From positions 9,375,926 through 9,439,925 of the forward strand of contig CM055837.1 in the NCBI GenBank assembly GCA_029582265.1: a stretch of DNA of 64,000 bases, read 5' to 3'. Position numbers and translations under genes: made by a program. The DNA is from Zoroaster sp. YZ-2022 (Eukaryota; Echinodermata; Asteroidea; Forcipulatida; Zoroasteridae). The stretch's first letter is position 1. Every line of letters starts with the position of its first letter. Shown here in pieces: positions 1 through 12,500 of the stretch. Below the pieces are notes generated by a model. That model saw nothing but the letters and a program-made list of their open reading frames with translations, did no database searches and was not told where the DNA came from.

Positions 1-40
1 GTACCGATGCGCTAGCAACTGAGCTATCTAACCCTCGTGG
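1..40 (-). mobile_element. tRNA-like SINE fragment cut by the window edge
   Basis: The reverse complement contains TAGCTCAGTTGCTAGCGC, an A-box-like tRNA D-arm. Only the 5' part is in the window. A real tRNA gene cannot be excluded but no T-arm is visible. Confidence 0.3.
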
Positions 41-170
41 TTGTCGCTCTAATTTTGTCGCCCTAATTTTGTTTGGGGTGGGGGCTTGCTAGTCAGAAGT
101 CTTTGAATCAAAGCATGCCATATATTTTTAAGTAAAGTTTACATTATAAATCAACAATTTTGGAATTATC

Positions 171-758
171 ATATGTGACCCGCTCTGCGAAAAAGGGTAT
201 TAAGGGACGCTATGCTATTACCCGTAAAGGGCTGTTCTATGTGGAGAGGGTGAAAAAAAAAATTCACAATGTGATTTTTTGTTGTTTGTTTATTGGCTTC
301 TATTATATCAATACTTTCATAATTTATTTACAGAAATATTATTATTGACGAGTAAAGATGAAAAAACAAAAGTTTAAATTTTACACATTATGCAAATTAG
401 CAAAAATATTTGAAAAAAATACTTCAAGATGCTTGATAATTCAAATTTATATTGCACAAGCATTCCTAAAGGAGCTCAAAAGGAACATAACTGTTGCTAT
501 GGGCATTCAAGAGAGTTTCTTCTTAGCTCATTTCTTTTTCCACTTGCTGTGTTTAAAGGGCTGTATCTCTGAAGGCACTTCCGTTAATTTGTACAATATG
601 AATATGCAAAAATCAGTATATCTCCAGAATGCAAAATGCCACAGGGTTGAAACCTACACCAAATTAAAGCTTATAATGTAACCAATTCAGCTATGTATGT
701 AACTCAATTTTTAAATTTTGTCCCATAATACCCATTTTTGTGGAGCCGATCACATATA
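171..758 (+). mobile_element. 588-bp inverted-repeat element with a 107-codon ORF, copy 1
   Basis: Imperfect 38-bp inverted ends starting ATATGTGAYC bound the element. An inverted near-identical copy lies at 35194-35778. Both keep an open frame of 107 codons (here 358-681) that matches no domain I recognise; the two predicted peptides differ at two residues. Probably a non-autonomous DNA transposon. Confidence 0.65.
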
Positions 759-1680
759 CCAAACTAATACCATTAATAATGTTATGGTTTTAAATTGTTG
801 TGTGAAACACCTAGGTGAAACTTAACATACTTCCCTGTATGGTGGTATGAAAAGTAAATGCATGAGTACAACAGTGTTGTATAATTTCTTAGTACTTCAT
901 GTTCATTTGGGAACTTTGTTCATATAACATCAACAAAGATTGTATTTTTTTTCAAAAGGGATGTTATAATTTTTTATATAATAAGGGCATGGAATGAGGG
1001 TTTTAAATCTTTGTAACTAAGGCCTGTGATTTCTCAGGATTTTTCATGATTTCATGATTTTTGACAAAGCAACCACAGTGATTGGCCCTTCAGTCTCATG
1101 CATATTCATTTCATCTCATTTCCATTGGTGTTGCTCGTGTTGGTTTCCATATATGGTAGCTCACAAAAGCTAAAATCATTGAAGGAAAAAATGTTGACAC
1201 CATTTTGAAGTTTGTACAAAATTTCAAAATTTGCCTGTTTTTTTCAGCATTATGTTCATACTAGCCGAGGGTAAGGGTTTTTACCTCATAAATTTGCCTT
1301 CTTACAAACCAGTCATTTTCAGGAAATTAACAAAATTGTCTGTCAAAAAGTCGGCTAAAATGGGGTCGGCAAAGAGTCAACAAACTCTGCCAAACTCCAT
1401 GCCGCACTTTTGAAAATGGCAGGAAAAATAACTTCTCTACCACTCAGGAAATGCTTGTTGTGTAACTGAATGAGTGTCGGCATTTTTTTAACTTTAAATA
1501 CTTGTTTACATGCTCATCCTCAAGCTTTATTTGTATGGGGTGTAGAAGGAAGAATTCGATCAAATTCATTATTATTTTGCACGAATATTATTATTTATAA
1601 TAGATTTGTGGTGTGGGATTTGCTTCATGACATATTTGTTGCAGAAATCAAAATAATAGACAGGCTCATGTATCATTATA
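759..1680. other. AT-rich AK9 intron, no gene seen
   Basis: No splice-bounded GC-rich segment is seen here. Around 1021-1065 a CTCAGGATTTTTCATGATTT string resembles the hAT-like ends at 24162 and 63967. Confidence 0.5.
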
Positions 1681-1934
1681 CACTCACTGGCCATAAGTAG
1701 TGCAACATCCCCAAAGTTCAGTTTGGAGAAGTGTGACACAATATTTTATTTTATTTACACTACTTTAATAAGACTTCTTGAAAGTGCCTGTGTTTTGAAG
1801 TCAATGTTTTTTTTTACTGTTCTTGCTCGGAAATTATGTAATACACGATCGATGAAATCGGATTAAATGATCATCTCACCTGTTACTGTAAAGTGCTATT
1901 TTGAGCATGTTGCAATACTTTTGGTCAGTGAGTG
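1681..1934. mobile_element. Tc1/mariner-like MITE
   Basis: Inverted ends CACTCACTGGCCATAAGTAG and CTTTTGGTCAGTGAGTG (about 27 bp, imperfect) lie between TA dinucleotides at 1679-1680 and 1935-1936. 254 bp with no coding capacity. Confidence 0.7.
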
Positions 1935-2502
1935 TATTTGTTTATCCTTACAAATCCTTACAAATGGGCAAAAGCCCATTTACATTGACTCTCTCTTGTA
2001 CACTTTTTTTTACAGGAATTTGAAAACTTAAAAAAAAAAAATTGTCCCTATTTTCCCATGTTTTACCCTTTTGTAGAAATACATTTTGCTTGTTTTCTAG
2101 GGTTGTTCATTATGTAGATTCTGGGTCCACTCAAAATTTCCAATTGACTAAAGGCAGGTACATCCCGCACACAAATGCAAAAGAGAAGCGAAATTCGTGA
2201 CGTCAAAAATGGTGTAAGATGCAGATTTCATTGGGAATGGCACAGTTTTTTCATTCCACATTTGCATGCACCTGTATTACGAACCAAGTGAATAGTGAAG
2301 ATAAATTAACTGATATTGGCAAAAACTCACAGCAGAATGTTTCAAAGCAGTTTTAACTAGGATGGATTACAGGGTTACCCAGACTCTTAAAACAATGCCC
2401 TTCACCTTCCATCCTATCAAATCCTTAGTACTACCCTGACCCTGTTGTTATCTGCTTTGGAGAAACCATTGCAACAATAATCAAAACAAAGTATGGATTA
2501 AT
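1935..2502. other. AK9 intron, nothing recognised
   Basis: AT-rich sequence with no exon-like segment and no repeat shared elsewhere in the window. Confidence 0.5.
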
Positions 2503-2888
2503 GGAGGAGGGCCAAAGTCATGGTACAGCCAAGCCTTTGAGAAGCCCAGCCAAGTCCAGGCTTTGCCCAGGCCTGTGGGCCTATATAATCCCCTAGCTGA
2601 GCACAAAAGACCCTTTGCTAATGAATAGATCTCAAATAGCTCTTATTGTTAACACAGACTTGACTGGCACCTCAGCTGTCTTTTGTTCAGGGCTGCAGCC
2701 ATTATAATGAGCTCTACTTGGCTGGGCTAGGCCCTCCAGAAGCCCAGGTTATGTTGGTTGGCAGGTACTGTATATTGTTCCAGGATTAGGACTCACAAAA
2801 GACAGATTAGGAGGCCATGGAGTCTGGGCCTAGCTGGGCCTAGCTTCTCAAAGGCTTGGCTGTACTACCATGACTTTGGCCCTCCTCC
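2503..2888. mobile_element. 386-bp MITE with 40-bp inverted ends, copy 1
   Basis: The left end GGAGGAGGGCCAAAGTCATG is inverted at the right end (CATGACTTTGGCCCTCCTCC); similarity continues about 40 bp into each side. A second copy at 8791-9525 is interrupted by other sequence. Confidence 0.7.
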
Positions 2889-2920
2889 CTAAGAGATTAT
2901 CCGAGCTCTTGAAACAGTAC

Positions 2921-3263
2921 CCTGTATCCTTCCTAATCCCCTGTATCCTTCCTAATCCCCTGTATCCTTCCTAATCCCCTGTATCCTTCCTAATCCCCTG
3001 TATCCTTCCTAATCCCCTGTATCCTTCCTAATCCCCTGTATCCTTCCTAATCCCCTGTATCCTTCCTAATCCCCTGTATCCTTCCTAATCCCCTGTATCC
3101 TTCCTAATCCCCTGTATCCTTCCTAATCCCCTGTATCCTTCCTAATCCCCTGTATCCTTCCTAATCCCCTGTATCCTTCCTAATCCCCTGTATCCTTCCT
3201 AATCCCCTGTATCCTTCCTAATCCCCTGTATCCTTCCTAATCCCCTGTATCCTTCCTAATCCC
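2921..3263. repeat. 19-bp minisatellite, about 18 units
   Basis: Perfect CTGTATCCTTCCTAATCCC units run almost to the E1 acceptor (3310). The + strand is pyrimidine-rich and each unit holds CCTAAT, a branch-point-like motif. Degenerate TTTATCCYYTTAATC units continue to about 3305. Confidence 0.95.
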
Positions 3264-3310
3264 ATTTATCCTCCTTAATCCCCTTTATCCCCTTTATCCT
3301 TCTTAATCAG

Positions 3311-3556
3311 GTAAAGGAGCTGAGGAGGAAGAGAATGGCGAAGAGGAAGAGGAACATTTTGAGCCCTTGGAAGACCCGCTGCCCCCCGAGGGCCCAGAGA
3401 CCACTCAGTTCAAGGAGCTGAGGAACGATTTCGAGCGGGAGTGGCCGTCCGTCCAGGCCCTGGTGACAGGCATGCTGAATGTGGAACCCGTCATGGTGGA
3501 GATCGAGAACCAGACCGTGGAGGACCTACTGAAGGAATCGCATAATTCTGTGGAAC
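3311..3556 (+). CDS. AK9: AK9 exon E1 (acidic leader of core A)
   Basis: Acceptor TTAATCAG, donor AAC|GTGAGT. Encodes residues 1-81 plus the first base of 82; its first two bases complete a codon begun in an exon left of the window. It opens with a glutamate-rich run and continues with FKELRNDFEREWPSVQALV, a helical segment of the kind that precedes each kinase core in AK9-like proteins. The codons are much GC-richer than the flanks. An 18-copy 19-bp minisatellite ends about 48 bp before the acceptor. Confidence 0.85.
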
Positions 3557-6500
3557 GTGAGTTTATCTCTCCCACAACCACAATACAACTCACTTGGTAT
3601 AAAACACCTATGCACTATTCATAATCTTGAAAAAACGTAAATCGTCGTTTGCCCGGAAGAAGGACCTAACGAAAGTGTGACCGGCAAAAGGTCGTAAGCA
3701 ATTAATGTGCAAAATTGTGTTTCAAGAAAACTGAGTGTGAAAGTTTGGTCGTTTTTCTGCCATTTATAAAGTCATTGTAGGAAAGTTAAATTCTGCATGG
3801 GAATGGAAAAACATGTCTTGGGAGTAATTCTAGCAAGAAATATATAACAGTTACGCCCTACTTTTTTTTTCAAAGGAGCCATTTTATTGCTTACGACCTT
3901 CTGCTGGGACAAAAAGTTGTACTTTGTGTACCCAGAAGGTCACGAAAATGATCACAGTTTTACAAAAAAAAATTACTTGGTGTAAATGTAATGATGATAT
4001 TAAAAATACCTTGAAATATCTCAGAAACTCGTTTTAGTAAAAATTAGTGAAAGTTGTTTTCTTTATTCTTGCTGTGATGTAGAACCGTTTACTTACCGTC
4101 CGTGGGAGTACACCAGCATCGATGTGGATGAAGAAGAAGAAGATGCGGAGGCAGAGGAAGATGATGAAATAGAGGAAGAGGAGGTATGTAAAGATCCACA
4201 TGGTATGGGGGGTGGGGCATGTGCCTCCTTTCTTTTTGATCATCATACGACATAAAACACAATAAAGGGGGCCACTTTCCTACCGTCACGTTAGCAGTTT
4301 TTCTAATGGTTGGAATTTTTTTTTAAATATCTGAAACCACCCAAAAAGAATTTCAACATTTGAATAGACATGCATGCTTATCCTAAAGATAATTTGAGTT
4401 GATTATTACTATTATTTTTTTAATTACCCTAAAATTTCCATCAACAAATGGACGGAAAAGAGAGGAAACTTTTTCCGTCCAATTTTTATGGAAATTTGAG
4501 GGTAAAAAAATAAATAAAAAAATAAAAAAATAAAATAAATCAACTCAAATTAGTTCTAGTATAAGCCTGCATGTTCATTCACATGTTGAAACACTTTTTG
4601 GTCGGTTTCAGGTACTTAAAAATAAATAACAACCATTGGAAAAACTGCTAACGTGACGGATGCAAAGTGGCCCTCTTTATTGTGTTTTATGTCATACCAT
4701 AATACACTGATCCAGTTATAACCATAGGCCCCGCCCACCCTTAGCTACACTGAAAACCTAGTCAAGCCACCTTCATAAAAGCCAAGTGCATGACCAACAT
4801 ATTAGCAATTATCATGTTAAAGGCGTGACCCGATTGGTGAATCTGTGCCATTTGATTAATAGGCTGGGCCACACTTAAAGGGGCAACATCGTCACGATCA
4901 ACAGGGCATGGAATCAGAGTGCTAGTTTTAGATTAACTCGGTGACGGAAAATAATACCCCACATGATAAGGTCATATTACCGTTGCTCCTGGATAAATGA
5001 GCCAGTAATTTTCAGTCACTGTGTTCATCTTATTAGCTCGGACACCGATTCCATGCCCTGTTGAAAGTCTGCTCTGACCGTGACGATGTTGTCCCTTCAA
5101 CATAATTTCTCCTTTTTAATCATGCATCTAATTGTTGTTTGTGCTCTCTGGATAAACATTGTGCACTATATTTGGGTGATGTGTTCCCTATTTTTAGCCA
5201 CCCTGGGTTCCACCCCTGTATGAAGAGATCAAATTAACCCTCCTACAATCAGTGCAATTTTTGAAACAACCCATTCAGGCCACTCCAAGCCATTAGCTGT
5301 TGCCAGTGGCCTCCTATGATTACCCTTCTGTGCACTGTCACACCGCTGAGATTGCAGGGTAAGGCGGTCTCCCATTGATACATTGCAAGCCATACTAGTA
5401 TGTTCAAACATTTACAGTGGCCTTGGGTGACACACAGTTGATTTTGTAAGATTACTTGGAAAGGACAGCAGGCTTGTACATGTATGTACTGAAGGTTGCT
5501 CAAGAACAGAATTTTGTGGATCGGAGTGGCCTCCATGTGTAGGAGGGTTTATAAGTAAACCTTGTAGCTTTGCATGATGAAGAGGATAAGTAAGACTAAT
5601 TTCAGTGACACCATGCGAAATTCTCTATTGAGTAGTAATTAGTTCTGAAAAGAACTGGAGGTTACAACTTGACGTTTCGATCAGTATGCTCTGATCCTCC
5701 TGAGGAGAATGGACGATCAGAGCATACTGATCGAAACATCGAGTTGTAACCTCCAGTTCTTTTCAGAACTTAATTGCTTCTCAATTTGAGAATTTCACAT
5801 GGTGTCACCGCAGTTAGTCTTACTTAGATCAAATTAAGTCTCTTCTTATGGGAAAGGTCATTTAGGCCATGTTTTGGAGTCTTTTCCAGAAGGTTTGTGG
5901 GTTTGAAAATGGCAGGACCAAATAAATTTAAAAAAATAGGGAATCTCCAAAAAGTGGTATTGATGCCATAAGGCCAACAAAAAAATTTCTCCAGTTTCTG
6001 GTCTTTGTGTGCATCGCATCAGCATTTTTAGTTTTTTTTTTTTTTTGGCTGTGAAACGATGTCCAATTGCAGCCAAAATTGCTGGATCGATTGGAATTCT
6101 GCTGTGCTGTGTTTTAAATGACTTTTTCACATAGGGGTATAAACGTTTGCCCGATTTGAAGCCGACCTATGACCAGACTCTTTCTTTGTTGGTCTTAAAG
6201 CCATTTGAACATTCCTGAGTAGAGTGGAGACAAGTTTGGCTGTAAAGGAACCCACAAATTTTGACCCAAAAAAACAAATTTCAACTATTTCATTCTGTAC
6301 AGGATGAAGAGATGATGAAGAACAAGAGAAAACAGTTTGGCGACACCAAGCATTTCTGTCCCGTGGCTTACAAGGAGAACTACGTCCTATGGCCAGGCAA
6401 TCCAGAGATCGGTGCCAAGTACAGAGAGAAGGTTTACTACTTCTCAAGCTCGGAGGCCAGGGATAAATTTATAGCCGAACCGACACTGTATGTGGCCAAA

Positions 6501-9500
6501 GGAAATCCATTTAAGGTGGGCAGTTTTTAAATTTGTCAATATCCTTGATCTGGTTTATATAATGCTATAAGATATGTTTGCTTTATAAAAACATTCTATT
6601 ATTATTATGTTACTCCCTAGACATGTTTTTCCATTCCCATGCGGAATTTAACTTTCCTACAATGACTTATAAATGGCAGAAAAACGACTAAACCTTCACA
6701 CTCAGTTTTCTTGAAACACAATTTTGCACATTAATTGCTTATGACCTTTTGCCGGTCACACTTTCGTTACGTCCTTCTTCCGGGTCACACGACGTATTGT
6801 ACTATAAATTGATTTGTTTTTGTTCTGGTAATATCCAAACCCCAGCCCCCGCCTGTCCGTCTCATCATCCTCGGCCCCCGCGGTGCGGGCAAGACCCTTC
6901 ACGGCCGCTACCTGGCCGAGAAGCTGGGCATCTTCCACATCTCCTTCAAGGAACGCCTGCAGGAGCTCGTCATCGCCAAGACCAAAAAGAAGATTGGACC
7001 AGAGTTTGACGAGGAAGAGGAGGAACCGGACAGCGAGCCGGAGGACGATACTGCAGCCGATCCATCCGCAGATAAAGCTGCAACCGAAGCGACAGGTTGG
7101 CAGAAAATTCATTATTTTTTATTTCGCAAATGCTGTTTATAATAACTATAATTATAAAATTTTACATAAATCTCACTTGGTGTAACATTAATCCTAGTAT
7201 CAAACATCCATTGAAATCTTTTTGTCTGAGATATTATCATTTTAGTTCAATAAGTCAAATTGTTCATTGCTAAATCATTTTGTTTTGTGACATATCGAAA
7301 CATCAGATTGCATTTTCACTATTTTCTTGCCTTGCAAATGTATTAAGCAAAGTATCATGTTTATTATATCTTATTCACATGATGACCATAGCAGATATCT
7401 ACTGTTTAATTTTTTTCTTAAACGACGATTGTAAAAAAATGCTGATGGTAAAACACCTCTCTTGAAATCTTCTATCTACAATACAATACAATACAATACA
7501 ATACAATACAATACAATACAATACAATACAATACAATACAATACACATATAAATTAGTTACAATTATTTAAAAAGCGAGGAAAGGTGCTATCCTTTCATT
7601 GCAATTAGTACAATAATTTCCTAACCGAATTTTTAATTTCATGAGACAAAAACTCCATTTTCGATGGAATACTACAAATTTGAATGCATTTTCACTTTTG
7701 TCTTGTTAACGACACATTGAAATGAGCTGGAACGATTACAGGTTGGTTTCCCTACATATCTCTTGATTCTTATAAAGTATGGATGCATTTACAGACATTG
7801 GTTGGTTTCTGTACATCTCTCTTGATTCTTATAAAGTATGGATGCATTTACAGACATTGGTTGGTTTCTGTACATATCTCTTGATTCTTATAAAGTATGG
7901 ATGCATTTACAGACATTGGTTGGATTCTGTACATATCTCTTGATTCTTATAAAGTATGGATGCATTTACAGACATTGGTTGGTTTCTGTACATATCTCTT
8001 GATTCTTATCAAGTATGGATGCATTTACAGACATTGGTTGGTTTCTGTACATATCTCTTGATTCTTATAAAGTATGGATGCATTTACAGACATTGGTTGG
8101 TTTCTGTACATATCTCTTGATTCTTATCAAGTATGGATGCATTTACAGACATTGGTTGGTTTCTGTACATATCTCTTGATTCTTATAAAGTATGGATGCA
8201 TTTACAGACATTGGTTGGATTCTGTACATATCTCTTGATTCTTATAAAGTATGGATGCATTTACAGACATTGGTTGGATTCTGTACATATCTCTTGATTC
8301 TTATAAAGTATGGATGCATTTACAGACATTGGTTGGTTTCTGTACATATCTCTTGATTCTTATAAAGTATGGATGCATTTACAGACATTGGTTGGTTTCT
8401 GTACATATCTCTTGATTCTTATAAAGTATGGATGCATTTACAGACATTGGTTGGTTTCTGTACATATCTCTTGATTCTTATAAAGTATGGATGCATTTAC
8501 AGACATTGGTTGGTTTCTGTACATATCTCTTGATTCTTATCAAGTATGGATGCATTTACAGACATGTAACCAACCAGTGTAAACTGACTTGAATCAATCA
8601 TGAACAAGGGTCCAACTACAACAACAGTTGGTTGTCTGTCTTGATGCCTGGTGTATATATATATATCATCTGAGAAATAAATGTCTCGTTTCTCTCATCG
8701 TTCTGTCTGCAGAAGCTGAAGCTGAGGAGACTGCAGCGGCCGAATCCAAAGAAGAATCAGAGGAGGTAATATGATAACATCGCCAATTAGGGAGGAGGGC
8801 CAAAATCGTGGTACAGCCAATCCTTTGAGAAGCCCGGCCAGGCACAGGCTTTGCCCAGGCCTATGGGCCTATATAATCCCCTAGCTGAGCACAAAAGACC
8901 CTTTGCTAATGGATAGATCTCAAATAGCTCTTATTGTTAACTTGACTGACGCTGCCAGAATTCTACCTCATCTGCATTCGTAAATTTAACTTACCTTAGC
9001 TCTTTCTCAGGAATATGCTTTCAACCAGCTCCCCCAAAGGTAAGTATTCAAAACCATGGCTTTCTTTTTGTTAACCAGTTCGCGTCGGAGGCTGTGTATA
9101 CACGCAATTTTTTTTTTGCACCGCGGATCGGAGAGCGTCTATACACGCCATAGGAAACTCCGGAATATTTGTATGCATGCTCGGTTGAGCCACGCGTGTA
9201 CGGTGACATGCTCGGAAGATGTGGCCACGCGCTGTGGAAGCTTCCATTAACGTGTGTGTGGGAAAAAGAAACCCGCACAGGGGCCCAGAAAAACTTTTTA
9301 TTCCCGACGCGAACTGGTTAAGATGTAAATTTGTCTTTTGTTCACAACTGCAGCCATTATAATGAACTCTAGTTGGCTGGGCTTGGCCTTCCAGAAGCCC
9401 AGGTTATGTTGATTGGCAGGTACTGTATTGTTGCAGGATTAGGACTCACAAAAGACAGATTAGGAGGCCAGGTAGCCTGGGCCTGGCCTGGGTTCTCAAA

Positions 9501-12500
9501 GGCTTGGCATGACTTTGGCCCTCCTGAAAATGGAGGATTGAGGTTACATGGTACATGTACATGTTGGTCTGTCCAAAAATGATTTTGGAGGATTGAGGTT
9601 ATTAGGCATACTTGCCTTTCCATGGTACATGTACATCCATGTTTGTTGTAGCGATTGCAAGGTCAGTGCTTGGATCAGTGGACAGTGTTTATTGCTCCAT
9701 GCATGCAGCGAGGGTCCCTGGCCATGTACATGTATCACAGATTAGAAACACGTGTGCATACATGTCATCTGCATACAATGGTAGTGGTCATTGCGCTTGC
9801 TTTACTACTGAAGGATTTTGGAGGATTCAGGTTATGTGTAAGCAAATGGGCCTAGGGAGTTAGGAAGGATTCAGGTTATGTGTAAGCAAATGGGCCTAGG
9901 GAGTTAGGAAGGATTCAGGTTATGTGTAAGCAAATGGGCCTAGGGAGTTAGGAAGGATTCAGGTTATGTGTAAGCAAATGGGCCTAGGGAGTTAGGAAGG
10001 ATTCAGGTTATGTGTAAGTCAATGGGCCTAGGGAGTTAGGAAGGATTCAGGTTATGTGTAAGCCAATGGGCCTAGGGAGTTAGGAAGGATTCAGGTTATG
10101 TGTAAGCAAATGGGCCTAGGGAGTTAGGAAGGATTCAGGTTATGTGTAAGCCAATGGGCCTAGGGAGTTAAGAAGGATTCAGGTTATGTGTAAGCCAATG
10201 GGCCTAGGGAGTTAGGAAGGATTCAGGTTATGTGTAAGCCAATGGGCCTAGGGAGTTAGGAAGGATTCAGGTTATGTGTAAGCAAATGGGCCTAGGGAGT
10301 TAGGAAGGATTCAGGTTATGTGTAAGCAAATGGGCCTAGGGAGTTAGGAAGGATTCAGGTTATGTGTAAGCAAATGGGCCTAGGGAGTTAGGAAGGATTC
10401 AGGTTATGTGTAAGCAAATGGGCCTAGGGAGTTAGGAAGGATTCAGGTTATGTGTAAGCAAATGGGCCTAGGGAGTTAGGAAGGATTCAGGTTATGTGTA
10501 AGCAAATGGGCCTAGGGAGTTAGGAAGGATTCAGGTTATGTGTAAGCAAATGGGCCTAGGGAGTTAGGAAGGATTCAGGTTATGTGTAAGCAAATGGGCC
10601 TAGGGAGTTAGGAAGGATTCAGGTTATGTGTAAGCAAATGGGCCTAGGGAGTTAGGAAGGATTCAGGTTATTTGTAAGCAAGTGGGCCTAGGGAGTTAGG
10701 AAGGATTCAGGTTATGTGTAAGCAAATGGGCCTAGGGAGTTAGGAAGGATTCAGGTTATGTGTAAGCAAATGGGCCTAGGGAGTTAGGAAGGATTCAGGT
10801 TATGTGTAAGCAAATGGGCCTAGGGAGTTAGGAAGGATTCAGGTTATGTGTAAGCAAATGGGCCTAGGGAGTTAGGAAGGATTCAGGTTATTTGTAAGCA
10901 AGTGGGCCTAGGGAGTTAGGGTTAACAAGGAATGCTTTTGGCTATTGTTCCAAAATTGAGCAATCGTCACATGAAGAACCCCTCGACCATACATTTGTAT
11001 ATATGTGGTTTTTTAAAATAGATTTTGGTGCTTTTTCTTTCCTTTTATAGCCCGAGGAGGAACCAGAGATTGAATGGACGGAGGAAGAAGAGAACATCAA
11101 AGGAAACCTGATGGAGGAGGAGTCATTGACCCCTGACACACTGGATAAGATTGTCCCTGAGTGGTGGAATATGGAACCATTCAAGTACGTCTGTGTGTCT
11201 GTTGGTCTGGATGTTTGTCTGCTTGTCAAAAGACCGGTTCATACGTCAGTTGAACGTGAATGCAAAGCAAAATAATACGTCAAAACCTAAGATTTGCGCT
11301 AAAAATGTTCAACTTGTGCGAATCATTCACCACCATTTTATGAAATAAAATTCACTTAGCGTTCACGTCAAGTATGAGTTGGCCTTAACGGTTTCTGTGC
11401 AACCAGGAGTCATCGTTGACACCTGACATCCAGTTAAAGATTGTCCCTGATGATAATATGGTGGAATATGGAACCATTCATAGGGTGCATTCAGTTAGCT
11501 TCCCCAATGTGTAAGTAAATCACACGGGTAAACCCTGAACACGAGCTAATCGAACAAGCATCCTGTCAAACATTAGCCCTCTTGTGGTCGTTAAAGCGAT
11601 GTGAAGAATGTCAAAGGTTGCACGGACTTGTAAACAAAATGTCGTACAACAAAATGATCGCAATTATTATTTCCCGGGTAAAAAAGGAACTAATGATCGT
11701 ATTCTCGGGTTCACACAAAACAACACGTCTTCCAGTACAAGAACAGTCTCTACTCACAAATTCATTGTTTAACTTTACAAAATTGCCGCACTGAAAACAA
11801 AGGTGGTGGCCATTCAGAATATTCTCAAAGTGACGTCATGCCACACGTCACTAATACCCAGGTCTGCCTCAAGTGACCCGCTTCGCGAGCAGGTTACTTC
11901 AGGCTGACCCAGGTTAAGCCCCGGCAATGACGTCAGACCTACTCGAACGCTCCAGAGTCAGACCCGGGGAAGCAACTCGAACGCACCCATGAATATGTAT
12001 CTCCACGTGCCTGCTAGCTTGGTTTGTTCAATACATATGTTTGACGTTATTAGGTGTTCGGGTATGTGCCCGAAACACCTCTTGTTTTTGTTCGTTTTTT
12101 TAATTTATTTTTTTTACTTCTTCTTCTTCTTCTTCTTCTCCCCCGTGACTGTCCGGTAACAAACACATACTTGCAAACTTCACATGAACTTGAAACTTGG
12201 CATGTACTTAGAACTTAACAAGTAGATGAAACACGAGTTGTGAGTGACCCCAATTTGACCTTACTTCCTGTCCAAACCGGAAGTCAAAGTTTAATATTTA
12301 AAAAAATCATATCTCAACAACCACAAGAGGTAAATTCACATTTTTTGCACCATTGTATTAGATTGTTAATTGTCGAAAAATATTTACACAAAGGTGACCC
12401 CAATTTGACCTTACTTCCTGTCCAAACCGGAAGTCAAAGTTTAATATTTAAAAAAATCGTATCTCAACAACCACAAGAGGTAAATTAACATTTTGTGCAC

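Noticed and set aside
6749..7185. Alternative frames over E4 on both strands
   Set aside because: Shadows of a GC-rich exon; only the frame with Walker A joins its neighbours in phase.
7478..8566. CRISPR-like array
   Set aside because: Tandem units are contiguous without unique spacers, in an intron of a eukaryotic gene.
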